From Pseudomonadota bacterium (GTDB lineage Bacteria; Pseudomonadota; Gammaproteobacteria; Burkholderiales; Rhodocyclaceae): a stretch of DNA of 64,000 bases. Of this stretch, positions 28,801-36,602 are shown piece by piece. The first letter of the stretch is position 1. Each line of letters opens with the position of its first letter. The position numbers were made by a program, and so were the translations under genes. The notes beneath the pieces are model-generated. The model was not told the DNA's origin and made no database searches. It saw only the letters and a program-made list of their open reading frames with translations. Location: positions 1 through 64,000 of the forward strand of contig JAPLQT010000130.1 of assembly GCA_026399515.1 (NCBI GenBank). The letters run 5' to 3'.

Positions 28801-28860
28801 ATGGCTGGATTGGGGCACCCGCATGTAAAGTAACTTCGCCTGAACAGAGAAGCGAAGCAT
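25825..28860 (-). CDS. Membrane histidine kinase with CHASE sensor and three PAS domains
   Basis: 1011 residues. One N-terminal membrane helix (about 30-48) and a second near 340-360 enclose a CHASE-type periplasmic sensor (EYRLRAQDQVLHAAEGLYAS, GLRAMEYSP). Three PAS/PAC units (about 375-500, 510-630, 640-755) precede a HisKA domain with His783 in MSHELRTPLHG. The ATPase domain has NLISNAIKFT, DEGIGIP and GTGLGLAI. It has no receiver of its own; the two receiver proteins encoded 27 bp downstream are the likely phosphate acceptors. The start at 28860 keeps both membrane helices; MRVPQS at 28824 is an alternative. Confidence 0.92.
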   Translation of the reverse strand: MLRFSVQAKLLYMRVPQSSHWRFRQDATTLWISALIFLAGAFFTERSWQSIYADEIKEARVDFEDATEDAVHHLEYRLRAQDQVLHAAEGLYASAGITRRNWREFVDRLDLDRQFPGLRAMEYSPLVAASDLARAISSRRTEGDPLFQVFPAGNRPAYQPIWYAAPQNTLNLRALGYDLATNSERRAAMDRARDSDTTAMSGKVPLIRDDKSDEPGFLMFRPLYRGGKAPLPEQRSRLFAGYIVAAYRMRDFIMGTFQFPPDRKFELKVFDAAMSPGRESLMFDSNPKQERSGRQFHLEKVFAFGGGTWHVVFDSTPKFESEIDHARSTLTLGSGLVITLLLTLLGWTLAGSRARAMRRIEIVTADLRASQERFQLAIAATEDGIWDRDLVTRTTYLSPRGEEMLGYPSGGLAGKIDSIHNLLHPDDVARWEAALQAHLEHRLPYDVEYRARHRGGEWRWFRSRGQAVRDAAGRPLRMVGSLSDITAMKTSALHLERQREYLIRLIDVIPDPIMVKDRDSGYVMVNRACARRIGMQATDIVGKTTRDLFPENTAADMIALDRRLLETGEDQAREVSAYDAGSGTQRHVVIKKSLTLSPDGELLIVSIISDVTELRRALARFEAVIDDTPLVAVVGLDRAGRVVHWNRACEALYDLPKSQAMGKEVGELLFSGEATANFRRLIESVWTSGQPTPATEFYIPLKNGKRVWVYSALYPVVENGIVTEVFGMGVDISARRRVERELKLHRDHLEERVAAQTAHLVRAKDEAERANRAKSEFLANMSHELRTPLHGVLSFAKIGAAKAATATPEKLSGYFERICQSGERLLTLLNDLLDLSKLEAGKMILESRRENILDLFLDVAAEFETVLETKPLALVVEPVTVAPVAELDAVRIKQVFRNLISNAIKFTPPGRTIRMSIRQVELRAGHRATDTTMVPALCLSLADEGIGIPEGELESIFDKFVQSSLTRTGAGGTGLGLAICKEIVEAHRGAIRAANNPDGGATLEVLLPCGH

Positions 28861-28875
28861 ACCTGCCGGAGGCGC

Positions 28876-28903
28876 AAAAAAAAAGCCGCGTCGCCCCGGC
28901 TTT
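28876..28903 (-). terminator. Rho-independent terminator after the DUF2892 gene
   Basis: Read on the minus strand, AAAGCCG and CGGCTTT form a 7-bp stem with an 8-nt loop and run into a T9 tract. It sits between the DUF2892 gene and the histidine kinase, so the kinase should be transcribed from a separate start. Confidence 0.75.
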
Positions 28904-28922
28904 CACCGGCGCTACTTGAGGC

Positions 28923-29147
28923 TCAGGCGCAACCGGCCCCAGTGGTTTCCTTTACGCCGAGTTTCTTCAGGATGATGTCGAGCGGACAAAAGCGGGTGAA
29001 GCCGCTCTGAAACAGGTTGGCGCCGACGAACAGGGTAAACCACAACCAGTTCTGGCTGACGAACAAGGGGCTGCCCGCCACGCCGAGGGCCAGCGAAAGC
29101 ATGACGAAGAAGCCGGCGAAGATGCGGACGATTTGATTCACGGTCAT
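28923..29147 (-). CDS. DUF2892 (YgaP-type) inner-membrane protein
   Basis: 74 residues with two hydrophobic helices and the family pattern VNQIVRIFAGFFVM at the start and GFTRFCPLDIILKKLG near the end. The domain occurs alone or fused to rhodanese in YgaP, and is often near sulfur or thiol metabolism genes; its function is not established. Three small residues and Cys follow at the C-terminus (GAGCA). It is flanked by a terminator downstream and a repeat-bearing gap upstream. Confidence 0.85.
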   Translation of the reverse strand: MTVNQIVRIFAGFFVMLSLALGVAGSPLFVSQNWLWFTLFVGANLFQSGFTRFCPLDIILKKLGVKETTGAGCA

Positions 29148-29249
29148 GGGTGTGCCTTTCTGATATGAGGGAAGGTGAAGAACTTAGCGTGAAACGCTGT
29201 TACGAAGCGCCCCGCACCCTAACCCCAAAGTCGGGCACCCGTCACTCGC

Positions 29250-29303
29250 GAGTGCAGCGAGCAATCTGTATCCCCCGCCCGGGCGGGGGTTGGGGATGGG
29301 GGC
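29250..29303 (+). repeat. Dispersed GC-palindrome intergenic element, copy 2
   Basis: GAGTGCAGCGAGCA, a perfect 18-bp palindrome (29272-29289, C5GC3/G3CG5) and a G-rich block (29290-29303) follow in the same order as in copy 1 at 18739-18797, in the opposite orientation. A short palindrome CACTCGCGAGTG overlaps its left end (29243-29254). It sits in the 240-bp gap between the DUF2892 gene and the RND pump, which holds no gene. Confidence 0.75.
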
Positions 29304-29387
29304 GTGGCTCAAGGCCACTTCCTTCGGGGCGTAAATCCTGTTTTTGGACGATTTCATGGCACGGGCGTGGTCTGAAGACGATGCGAG

Positions 29388-32300
29388 TTATTGGCGGCCG
29401 ATGCGATTCTTCATCGCCGCGAAATACAGCACCGGGATGACCACCAGGGTCAACACGGTGGATACCAGGATGCCGAAGATGAGGGACAGGGCGAGGCCGT
29501 TGAATATCGGGTCGTCCAGGATGAACAGCGCCCCCAGCATGGCGGCCAGGCCGGTGAGCGTGATCGGCTTGGCACGGACGATGGCGGACTGGATCACCGC
29601 CTCGGCGAAGTCCATGCCTGCCGAGACCTGCTGGTTGATGAAATCCACCAGCAGGATCGAGTTGCGCACGATGATGCCGGCCAGCGCGATCATGCCTATC
29701 ATCGAGGTCGCTGTGAACTGCGAGCCGAACAAGGCGTGGCCGGGCATGACGCCAATGATGGTGAGCGGAATCGGAGCCATGATGATGAGCGGCACCAGGT
29801 AGGACTCGAACTGCATCACCACCAGCAAGTAGATCAGCACCAGGCCGACCGCATAGGCGATGCCCATGTCGCGGAAGGTCTCGTAAGTCACCTGCCATTC
29901 GCCGTCCCACTTCAGGCTATACCCGGCGTAAGGATCCTTCGGCTGGCGGACGAAATATTCGCCGAGCGTGCCGCCGCCGCCCTGGACATCGTCGAGCGGC
30001 ATGTCCTTGACCCTGGTGCGGATATCGAACATGCCATACAGCGGCGAGTCGAGCTTGCCGCCCATGTCGCCGGTGACATACACCACCGGCAACAGATCCT
30101 TGTGATAGACCACCTGTTCACGTGGCAGTACTTGCGCTTCCGTCAGTTCCGAGATCGGCACCAGGGCGCCTTCCCTTGAGCGCACGCGCAGCTTCAATAA
30201 CTGGTCGATCGAATTCTGCTGCTCGGCCGGCAGGGTAATCCGCACCGGGATCTCGTACTTGGCTTCACCGTCATGCACCGGTGTCACGTCCTCGCCGGCC
30301 AGGCCGAGGCGGACCACTTCGACGATGTCCTTCTGCGCCACGCCGAGCAGCGCCGCCTTGCTTTGCGTCACGCGCAGCACGACCTTCCGCGCCGGCACGG
30401 AACTGCTGTCATCGACGCCGATGATGTCGGCGGTGTTTTCGAACTGTGCCCGCACCCGCTTCGCCACGGCGATCTGGCCGCTGTAATCCGGCCCATAGAT
30501 TTCCGCGACGATCGGCGACAGCACCGGTGGCCCGGGCGGCACTTCCACGACCTTGACGTTGCCGCCGTGCTTGCGGGCGATCGCCGTCACCGCGTCGCGC
30601 ACCGACACCGCCACTTCGTGGCTCTGGCGATGGCGATGCTTCTTGTCCGCAAGATTGACCTGGATGTCGCCCATCTCGGAATTCGCGCGCAAGTAGTACT
30701 GGCGCACCAGGCCGTTGAAGTTGATCGGGCTGGCGACGCCGGCATAGGCTTGGTAATCGCTGACTTCCTCGACCGTCGCCAAGTGGGTTCCGATCTCGCG
30801 CAACACCTTGGCGGTTTCTTCCAGGGGCGTGCCCACCGGCATGTCGAGCACTACCTGGAACTCGCTCTTGTTGTCGAAAGGCAGCATTTTCAGGACCACC
30901 AGCTTGACCACCGCCAGCGAAACCGAAAACAGGATGGCCGCCAGTATGACTATCCACAGTTTGCGGCGGGCGCCCTTGCCCTTCGCCGCATCGAGGAAAG
31001 GCGTGAGGACGCGGCGAAACAGTCTTTCGAGCTTGCCGACGCGCAGGCTCCCGCCCGATGCGGAGGACGGATGAGGATCATGGCCGGGCTTCCCGCCGAG
31101 CAGCTTTAGCGCCAGCCAGGGAGTGATGACGAAGGCGATAGCCAGCGAGATGAACATGCCCATCGAGGCGTTGATCGGGATCGGGCTCATATAGGGGCCC
31201 ATCAGGCCGGACACGAAGGCCATCGGCAGCAGCGCCGCAATCACTGTAAAGGTGGCGAGGATGGTCGGCCCGCCGACCTCGTCGACTGCACCGGGAATGA
31301 TCTGCCACAAGGGCTTGTCGGGTTCCAGCGTGTGCCAGCGGTGGATATTCTCGACGACGACGATGGCATCATCGACGAGGATGCCAATGGAAAATATCAA
31401 GGCGAACAGCGAAACCCGGTTCAAGGTGAATCCCCATGCCCAGGAGGCGAACAGCGTTGCCGCAAGGGTCAGCGACACCGCCACGCCGACGATCACCGCT
31501 TCGCGCCTGCCCAGCGCGAACAGCACCAGCAGGACGACGAAGGCAGTGGCGAATACCAGCTTGCCGATGAGTTTCTGTGCCTTGTCGGTAGCCGTTTCAC
31601 CGTAATTGCGCGTCACCGTGAACTCGACGCCATCGGGAATCACCGAGCCTTTCAGCGCTGTGGCCCGTGCGATCACAGCCTCGGCGATGTCGGCGGCATT
31701 GACGCCGGGTTTTTTCGACACCGACAGGGTGACAGCGGGATATTCGCCCAGCGCCGTGATGCCCTTGGTCTTGGCGGCCGCGCCGGTGCCGAACCACACA
31801 TAGCGCGACGGCTGATCCGCGCCATCGACGACCTTGGCGACATCGGCCATGAACACCGGCTTGCCGCCCTGCACGCCCACCACCAGGCGTTTCACGTCGG
31901 CCGCGGATTCGAGATAGGTGCCGGTCTGCACCAGCATTTCGGCATTGCCGCTGACCAGGTTTCCCGATGGCTGCGATGCGTTCGACACCTGTAGCACGGC
32001 CTTGAGATCCTGCGCGGTGACGCCGTGGGCATTCATGCGGTCGGAATCCATCACCACGCGGATCACATGACCCGGTCCGCCTATTGTCTCCACGTCGCGT
32101 GTGCCGGGTATGCGCTTGAGCTCGATCTCGGCGGCGCGGGCCACCTGCTGCAACTCGAACGCCGTCTTGCCTGAGGCGCCATCCGTATCCGAGGTGCTCC
32201 AGAACGTCAACGTGACGATGGGTACGTCGTCGATGCCTTTGGGCTTGATGATAGGGTCGAGCACACCGAGGTTGGGCGACACCCAGTCGCGGTGAGAATT

Positions 32301-32645
32301 GATGGTGTCATACAAGCGCACCAGTGCCTGGATCGGATCCTGGCCGACGATGAATTGCACCGTGATGACCGACATTCCCGGACGCGACACGGAATAGACA
32401 TGCTCGATGCCGGATATTCGCGCCAGGACTTGTTCCGCCGGCCGGGACACCAGCGCCTCGACATCCTTGGCCGACGCGCCAGGAAACGGGATGAATACAT
32501 TCGCCATGGTGACATTGATCTGCGGCTCTTCTTCGCGTGGCGTGACCAGTACCGCAAATGAGCCGAGCAACAAGGCGATCAGAGCGATCAGCGGCGTCAT
32601 GGAATGGCGCAGGAAAAACTCGGCGATACGTCCGGAAATGCCCAT
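29388..32645 (-). CDS. RND efflux transporter, inner-membrane permease
   Basis: 1085 residues, full length for the AcrB/MdtB/CusA superfamily, with 12 membrane helices and two large periplasmic loops. The start FFLRHSMTPLIALIALLLG and PREEEPQINVTMANV match RND pumps of the kind found next to single HlyD-type adaptors. GILVDDAIVVVENI in helix 4 has the proton-relay aspartates. It pumps substrates from periplasm or membrane with an adaptor and an outer-membrane channel; the adaptor is the gene upstream, but no outer-membrane factor is encoded nearby. The substrate (drug, solvent or metal) is not predictable. No clear ribosome binding site precedes the ATG. Confidence 0.92.
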   Translation of the reverse strand: MGISGRIAEFFLRHSMTPLIALIALLLGSFAVLVTPREEEPQINVTMANVFIPFPGASAKDVEALVSRPAEQVLARISGIEHVYSVSRPGMSVITVQFIVGQDPIQALVRLYDTINSHRDWVSPNLGVLDPIIKPKGIDDVPIVTLTFWSTSDTDGASGKTAFELQQVARAAEIELKRIPGTRDVETIGGPGHVIRVVMDSDRMNAHGVTAQDLKAVLQVSNASQPSGNLVSGNAEMLVQTGTYLESAADVKRLVVGVQGGKPVFMADVAKVVDGADQPSRYVWFGTGAAAKTKGITALGEYPAVTLSVSKKPGVNAADIAEAVIARATALKGSVIPDGVEFTVTRNYGETATDKAQKLIGKLVFATAFVVLLVLFALGRREAVIVGVAVSLTLAATLFASWAWGFTLNRVSLFALIFSIGILVDDAIVVVENIHRWHTLEPDKPLWQIIPGAVDEVGGPTILATFTVIAALLPMAFVSGLMGPYMSPIPINASMGMFISLAIAFVITPWLALKLLGGKPGHDPHPSSASGGSLRVGKLERLFRRVLTPFLDAAKGKGARRKLWIVILAAILFSVSLAVVKLVVLKMLPFDNKSEFQVVLDMPVGTPLEETAKVLREIGTHLATVEEVSDYQAYAGVASPINFNGLVRQYYLRANSEMGDIQVNLADKKHRHRQSHEVAVSVRDAVTAIARKHGGNVKVVEVPPGPPVLSPIVAEIYGPDYSGQIAVAKRVRAQFENTADIIGVDDSSSVPARKVVLRVTQSKAALLGVAQKDIVEVVRLGLAGEDVTPVHDGEAKYEIPVRITLPAEQQNSIDQLLKLRVRSREGALVPISELTEAQVLPREQVVYHKDLLPVVYVTGDMGGKLDSPLYGMFDIRTRVKDMPLDDVQGGGGTLGEYFVRQPKDPYAGYSLKWDGEWQVTYETFRDMGIAYAVGLVLIYLLVVMQFESYLVPLIIMAPIPLTIIGVMPGHALFGSQFTATSMIGMIALAGIIVRNSILLVDFINQQVSAGMDFAEAVIQSAIVRAKPITLTGLAAMLGALFILDDPIFNGLALSLIFGILVSTVLTLVVIPVLYFAAMKNRIGRQ

Positions 32646-32728
32646 GGCTAGGTTGAGTGTGCGGAAAACTTGCGGGCGGAAAGCGTCGCGCCCCGGACAA
32701 GTGGCAAGGAGCTTTTCATTTCCTCACC

Positions 32729-33727
32729 TCACTTGGCTTGTTTCAAGGCGATGCCCGCCTTGACCGGATCGAGGGCGACTTTTTCACCCGCGGAAAGTCC
32801 CGCCAATACCTCGATGTCGCCTCCCGCCAGGGACTCGCCCAGGCGCACCTGACGCAGGTGCGGCAAGGCCTTGTCGTCCATCACATATACGCCGGTAAGT
32901 TCGCCACGGCGCAGCACCGCACCCGCGGGTACCAGCAATTTCCTGGCCTTGCCGATGACAAAATGGGCGCGCACGAACATGCCTGGCAGGACGCCTTCCA
33001 GATTGTCCGGCAGATATACGCGCGCACGGACCACATGGGTCTGGGCGTCCGCCGTCGGCAGGATTTCGACGCGCAACGCATCCATCCATTTGCCGGTCTC
33101 CGGAAATTCCACCCTGGCGCGTAGCGCTTGCTTTACCTCGGCCAGCTTGTGCTGGGGAATGCTGGCCACCACACGCAAGCTCTTCGGATCGAAGACGGTA
33201 ATCAGCGCCTTCCCCGGTCCGGCCATCTCGCCCAACTCGGTATGACGCTGGGCGACGATGCCGGCAAAGGGCGAGTGTATCGTCGCGAAGCCGGTCGCTA
33301 CGCCCGCCTGCCCGGCGCCGGCGGCAGCCGCCTTGTAATCTGCCTCGGCCTTGTCGAAGGCTGCCTGGCTGATGAATTTCTGCGCCAGCAGGTTCTTGTT
33401 GCGCTCGAATGCAGCGCGGGCATTGACCAGTTGCGCCTGTGCACCCGCCTGGCCTTGCGCCGCTTCGCGCTCGTCGAGCCGCATCAGCACTTCGCCCGCC
33501 TTGACGCGGCTGCCGGCATCGAAACGCGCCTCGACGACGCGACCCTGCATCTGCGCGGCAATGGTGGCCTGCCTGACGGCCTCTACGACAGCCTCGGCGG
33601 GATAGGTCTGGTCGACCTCGCGCAGTTCGACCGTGGCAGTCGCCAGCGATTGGGCTTCGGAATAACCGGGTGCCACGGCCAGGATTGCCGCCAAGGCCAG
33701 GGAGATCAGTGTGTAGGGTGTCTTCAT
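32729..33727 (-). CDS. RND periplasmic adaptor (membrane fusion protein)
   Basis: 332 residues with a Sec signal peptide (MKTP, hydrophobic core, cleavage near SEA-Q at 25). Lipoyl/barrel-sandwich halves flank a short helical hairpin (about 85-130), then a beta barrel and membrane-proximal domain, the usual HlyD_D23 arrangement. It links the RND pump to an outer-membrane channel. No ribosome binding site precedes the ATG, and the candidate -10 box is only 7 bp away, suggesting a leaderless transcript. A palindrome resembling the GntR operator overlaps this promoter. Confidence 0.9.
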   Translation of the reverse strand: MKTPYTLISLALAAILAVAPGYSEAQSLATATVELREVDQTYPAEAVVEAVRQATIAAQMQGRVVEARFDAGSRVKAGEVLMRLDEREAAQGQAGAQAQLVNARAAFERNKNLLAQKFISQAAFDKAEADYKAAAAGAGQAGVATGFATIHSPFAGIVAQRHTELGEMAGPGKALITVFDPKSLRVVASIPQHKLAEVKQALRARVEFPETGKWMDALRVEILPTADAQTHVVRARVYLPDNLEGVLPGMFVRAHFVIGKARKLLVPAGAVLRRGELTGVYVMDDKALPHLRQVRLGESLAGGDIEVLAGLSAGEKVALDPVKAGIALKQAK

Positions 33728-33733
33728 GTTTAT

Positions 33734-33762
33734 TAGTATACGCTAATATACTATTCAGTCAA
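33734..33762 (-). promoter_or_regulatory. Promoter with overlapping palindrome upstream of the adaptor/RND genes
   Basis: On the minus strand TTGACT and TATACT lie 16 bp apart. The perfect inverted repeat TAGTATA-N6-TATACTA (33734-33753) covers the -10. The same half-site type occurs in the GntR promoter at 33878-33903. The -10 ends 7 bp before the ATG, so transcription would start at or next to the start codon. Confidence 0.55.
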
Positions 33763-33877
33763 CGCCCACTCCTTCCACCAGGAGGATTTTCCCAAGCGGA
33801 ATGGCGGAACCGCTTCCAGTCTGGGTGTTGCCAGCCTTCTCGCTATTTCCAACGAAAAGCTTGCATTTCGCAAAATC

Positions 33878-33903
33878 TAGTGTATTATTGCTTATATACA
33901 CTA
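33878..33903 (+). promoter_or_regulatory. Inverted-repeat operator of the GntR-ABC operon
   Basis: A perfect 8-bp inverted repeat TAGTGTAT-N10-ATACACTA lies 17 bp before the gntR ATG. A promoter (TTGCAT at 33861-33866, TATTAT at 33883-33888, 16-bp spacing) overlaps its left arm, which fits autorepression. GAAGG (33908-33912) is the likely ribosome binding site. Confidence 0.65.
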
Positions 33904-33920
33904 TAGCGAAGGCTCCCAAT

Positions 33921-34301
33921 ATGCTCTTCGACATCAACCCCAGCGCCGCGGTGCCGATCTACCGCCAGATCATCGATCAGGTGCGGCGGATGGTGGCGGG
34001 CGGCCTGCTCAAGCCGGGCGACGAGTTGCCTTCGGTGCGCAGCGTGGCCGCGCAACATGCCGTCAATCCGATGACCGTCTCCAAGGCCTACAGCCTGCTC
34101 GAAGCCGAGGGCCTGGCCATGCGCCAGCGCGGAGTGGGCATGGTGATCGCGCAACGCCAACCGGTGCGCGAACTGCCGGACCGGCTCGAACTGCTGCGCC
34201 CCAGCCTGCAAGCGGCGGCGCAGCATGCCCGCCAACTGGAAATTCCCATGCGCGATGCCCTGGCGCTGTTCAAGAACGAACTCGAAGGAGACAAGCAATG
34301 A
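33921..34301 (+). CDS. GntR family regulator, YtrA subfamily
   Basis: 126 residues: a GntR winged helix (about 10-80; VPIYRQIIDQVRRMVAGG, KPGDELPSVRSVAAQ, NPMTVSKAYSLLE) followed by only about 45 residues, the short C-terminus that defines YtrA-type members. These usually repress an adjacent ABC transporter operon. The ATG at 33921 directly follows the operator; an earlier in-frame ATG would place coding sequence across operator and promoter. The stop overlaps the ABC ATPase start by four bases (ATGA). Confidence 0.93.
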   Translation: MLFDINPSAAVPIYRQIIDQVRRMVAGGLLKPGDELPSVRSVAAQHAVNPMTVSKAYSLLEAEGLAMRQRGVGMVIAQRQPVRELPDRLELLRPSLQAAAQHARQLEIPMRDALALFKNELEGDKQ

Positions 34302-35185
34302 CCATGACTCAACCCCAGTTGATTCCGCCGCTTGCGGCAATGTCGGATGATCCCGTTCTGCTGGAGGATGTCACGCTCGCCTACGGCGACATCATCGCGC
34401 TGAACAATGCGAGCCTGCGCCTGCCGACGGGTTCGGTGGTCGGGCTGGCTGGCAGCAACGGCGCCGGCAAGTCCAGCCTGATCCGCTGCCTGCTCGGCCT
34501 CACGCTGCCTCAGTCGGGGCGCATACGCCTGCTCGGTGAAGACCCGCGCGAACTGAGCGACGCGGCGCGCGCCAGGCTCGGCTATGTACCGCAAACGCCG
34601 GAACTGATCGAGTGGATGAAAGTCGACCAGCATCTCGATTACATCGGCGCCTTCTATCCCGACTGGGATGCGGCGCGCGTCGCCGACTGGTGCGCAAAAT
34701 GGGACCTGCCTCCGCGCCAGAAAGTCGCCGGCCTGTCGCTCGGACAGAAGCAGAAGCTGTCGCTGTTGCTGGCGCTCGGCCATGCGCCGCAATTGCTGGT
34801 TCTCGATGAACCGGTCGCCAGCTTCGATCCCTTGATGCGCCGGGAATTCATGCGCACGCTGTTCGATGAGACGCCCGACCGCACCGTCCTCATCTCCAGC
34901 CATCTGCTCTCCGATCTGGAGCGCGTCATCAGCCACCTGGTGTTGATGAAAAACGGCCGCGTGCTGCTGGTGGACGAATGGGACGCGCTGAACGAAAACC
35001 TGCGCCGCGTCGTTTCCCCGATCCGCCTGCCCAGCGGCCCAGGCGTGCTGGCCCAGCATACGGGCAGCGAGGACACGACGGCCGTGATCGACACGCGGCA
35101 ATTCCCGCTCTCCGACCTGCCGTCGGGAGCGCGCCAAGTCATGGCAATGAACCTAGACGAACTGTTCGTGGAGCTGATGTCGTGA
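34298..35185 (+). CDS. ABC transporter ATP-binding protein
   Basis: 295 residues. Walker A is GSNGAGKSS (52-60), the signature LSLGQ (146-150) and Walker B LLVLDE (166-171), followed by the H-loop in ISSHLLSD. The C-terminal 70 residues after the ATPase core are family-specific. It resembles the YtrB/CcmA-like ATPases of GntR-controlled operons. The partner permease begins in its stop codon (GTGA overlap). Confidence 0.94.
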   Translation: MTMTQPQLIPPLAAMSDDPVLLEDVTLAYGDIIALNNASLRLPTGSVVGLAGSNGAGKSSLIRCLLGLTLPQSGRIRLLGEDPRELSDAARARLGYVPQTPELIEWMKVDQHLDYIGAFYPDWDAARVADWCAKWDLPPRQKVAGLSLGQKQKLSLLLALGHAPQLLVLDEPVASFDPLMRREFMRTLFDETPDRTVLISSHLLSDLERVISHLVLMKNGRVLLVDEWDALNENLRRVVSPIRLPSGPGVLAQHTGSEDTTAVIDTRQFPLSDLPSGARQVMAMNLDELFVELMS

Positions 35186-36597
35186 ACATGAGCACTCAGG
35201 CGACGAGCCAGGCGGTGATGCATGCCAGAGAACATAGCCATTGGCGCGTTTACTTGACTATATTCAGGCAACTTCCGGTAGCGAGTTGGCTGTTTTCCGG
35301 GTTGTTAGTGCTGTTCATGTTCGCCTTGGTTGCGACCCAGGTGTTTGCCGCGATGCGGCTCACCACTGTCGTCTTCGGCTGGTCATGGAACGTCTTGTTG
35401 TTCGTCGGCCTCGGGCTGGGCAAGGCCACTTCGGACTTGTGGGGCTCGGACAGCCGGCGTCTGGTGCCGGACTACCATCGCCGCCTGATGCGCGTGGTCA
35501 CCGTCACGGCACTGGCGATCTGGTCGACCATACCGTTGACCTACTGGCTGGGCAGCGTCGACCGTGACGGTATGTCCTGGGTAGGCGGAGTGTGGCTGTG
35601 GTCCTACGGCCTGTTGGGTCTGAGTTTCATCTGGGGTTTTTTCGTGACCCGGAAAATGCATTGGCTGGCGCGTGTGCTGATGATGTCGTTCGCCCTGCTT
35701 CCTTGGTGGGCGTTGGTAGGCTACGCGCCCTTTCGCGAATGGCTGTTTTCCCCGCTGGCTCCGGCGTGGCCGGGCTACACGCCGATCAATCTGCTGTCGC
35801 TGCTACTCGGCCCGCACAACTGGCCGCTGTTTTTCGCGCGCCGGATGCCGGCGGTTCAAGAGGCGGCGCACTGTTCCAGCCTGGCTCGCATCGAGCAGCG
35901 GGTACGCACGGGTACCGCGCTGGACGGGTTCGTCATGCGGGAACTGCTGCAATTCTTCCATGCGAAGAGCAGGCTGCGGCCGGAGTTCCGCGTCTGCCCG
36001 CCGGCGTTGCTGGGCTGGCTATGGGGTCCGCTGGCGATGGCCTTGTTTGTCGGTGTCTTTGCCAAGATCGGGATTCTCTATCTGGCCATAGTTGCCCCTA
36101 CCCTGGCGCCCTCGATGGCATTGTTGACGGCGATCACTCCCCTTTCGGCCTCCATCGGGCGCAAGAGCCTGGGCCGCTACACGCTGTTGCCAGGCGCGGC
36201 CCACCGGCGCGAATTGCCCGCTTGGCTGACGCGGCGCTATTTCGCTGTCTGCGCCGCGGTGATCGCATTCCTGTGGTTGCCCAGCCTGCTGGTTGCGATA
36301 TGGGCCGAGATTCCAGCCGCCGTCATCGGACGCTTCGTCGCCGCGTTGCTGCTGAGCCTGGCCGGCGCCACCGCCTTGCAGATCTTCGTCCTGCCCGGCA
36401 AGACCACCGTCTTGAGTACGCCAACTGTCTTCTTGACCGTATTCGTTGGCACGATTGCCGCTGTGAACGCCGCTTTGATCGTGAATGACGCCGGGGCGCG
36501 GCTGGTGTTCGCGGGTGTCGCCGTCTCCATCGCCACGTCGACCGTACTGTACCTGTGGGGACTGCGGCGCTGGAAGACGATCGATCTGGGCGGGTGA
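35182..36597 (+). CDS. ABC transporter permease, poorly conserved
   Basis: 471 residues with about ten hydrophobic segments and no periplasmic binding domain. It is taken as the membrane part of the transporter because of size, position and coupling to the ATPase gene. GTG at 35182 overlaps the ATPase stop and has GGAG 7-8 bp upstream; ATG at 35188 is the alternative and would sit too far from that site. A hydrophilic segment of about 80 residues in the middle (Arg/Glu-rich, VQEAAHCSSLARIEQRV) probably faces the cytoplasm. No specific substrate family was recognised. Confidence 0.8.
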   Translation: MNMSTQATSQAVMHAREHSHWRVYLTIFRQLPVASWLFSGLLVLFMFALVATQVFAAMRLTTVVFGWSWNVLLFVGLGLGKATSDLWGSDSRRLVPDYHRRLMRVVTVTALAIWSTIPLTYWLGSVDRDGMSWVGGVWLWSYGLLGLSFIWGFFVTRKMHWLARVLMMSFALLPWWALVGYAPFREWLFSPLAPAWPGYTPINLLSLLLGPHNWPLFFARRMPAVQEAAHCSSLARIEQRVRTGTALDGFVMRELLQFFHAKSRLRPEFRVCPPALLGWLWGPLAMALFVGVFAKIGILYLAIVAPTLAPSMALLTAITPLSASIGRKSLGRYTLLPGAAHRRELPAWLTRRYFAVCAAVIAFLWLPSLLVAIWAEIPAAVIGRFVAALLLSLAGATALQIFVLPGKTTVLSTPTVFLTVFVGTIAAVNAALIVNDAGARLVFAGVAVSIATSTVLYLWGLRRWKTIDLGG

Positions 36598-36602
36598 AGA
36601 CA

